Below, piece after piece: positions 6,607-6,659 of a stretch of 6,659 bases of DNA. Below the pieces are notes generated by a model. The model searched no databases, had not been told where the DNA came from, and saw nothing but the letters and a program-made list of their open reading frames with translations. Position numbers and translations under genes: made by a program. Numbering within the stretch: the stretch's first letter is position 1; each line of letters opens with the position of its first letter. The stretch is from Christensenella sp036660175 (GTDB lineage: Bacteria; Bacillota; Clostridia; Christensenellales; Christensenellaceae). Location: the NCBI GenBank assembly GCA_036660175.1, contig JAVXBD010000074.1:1-6659 (forward strand), given 5' to 3'.

Positions 6607-6659
6607 TCAGATTCGAACGATACGGTTTTTAAACATAATTTTTCCGCATGGCTGTGTTA
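6607..6659 (-). CDS. Probable C-terminal end of an S4-domain RNA-binding protein (YaaA type), partial
   Basis: Only the last 16 codons are in the window, ending PCGKIMFKNRIVRI then TGA. The pattern resembles the end of S4-domain YaaA proteins, where a Pro-x-x-Lys-Ile type turn (usually containing Gly-Asp) is followed by a hydrophobic strand and a short tail. Position supports it: in Bacillota a small S4 gene commonly lies between dnaN and recF. The stop is 36 bases from the recF start. A dnaN end is the main alternative, but the typical LPVR-like DnaN terminus is absent. The other two minus-strand frames give a stop at the window edge or an end after nine codons, with no better match. Confidence 0.45.
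   Translation of the reverse strand, partial: TQPCGKIMFKNRIVRI

Noticed and set aside
6571..6612. Short frame (14 codons) overlapping the recF start
   Set aside because: It has no ribosome site and no homology, and is probably chance reading of the leader.

Overview
The window is the replication/gyrase block that lies next to the chromosomal origin in many Gram-positive bacteria, read entirely on the minus strand. From right to left it holds: the last codons of a gene that looks like an S4-domain RNA-binding protein (YaaA type), recF, remB (DUF370), gyrB, gyrA, and a maltose O-acetyltransferase-type gene cut by the left edge. The order recF-remB-gyrB-gyrA, the A+T-rich DNA, the short GyrB (636 residues, no proteobacterial insertion) and the DUF370 gene point to a Bacillota chromosome, most likely a Clostridia-type anaerobe. 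I cannot name the genus from sequence alone.

Layout: 6607-6659 is the partial S4-like end; 5485-6570 recF; 5201-5484 is the only real intergenic gap (284 bases, very A+T rich). It holds the probable promoter of the remB-gyrB-gyrA-acetyltransferase unit plus several repeats. Then come 4946-5200 remB, 3015-4925 gyrB, 489-2981 gyrA, and 1-496 the acetyltransferase. Downstream of the promoter the genes are tightly packed: 20 bases between remB and gyrB, 33 between gyrB and gyrA, and an 8-base overlap between gyrA and the acetyltransferase. No terminator is evident between them.

Functionally, RecF acts in gap repair at stalled forks, GyrB and GyrA form the A2B2 gyrase that supercoils DNA, and RemB is a small member of the RemA/RemB family of matrix regulators. 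The acetyltransferase has no obvious link to DNA topology, yet its start codon lies inside the gyrA stop region, which suggests translational coupling. All core catalytic residues of gyrase and RecF appear intact.

I do not see a novel defence, mobile or CRISPR system here. The parts worth a second look are the intergenic symmetry elements around the remB promoter, a short open frame running on in frame after the recF stop, the gyrA-acetyltransferase overlap, the probable TTG start of gyrA, and two perfect DnaA-box 9-mers inside coding sequence.
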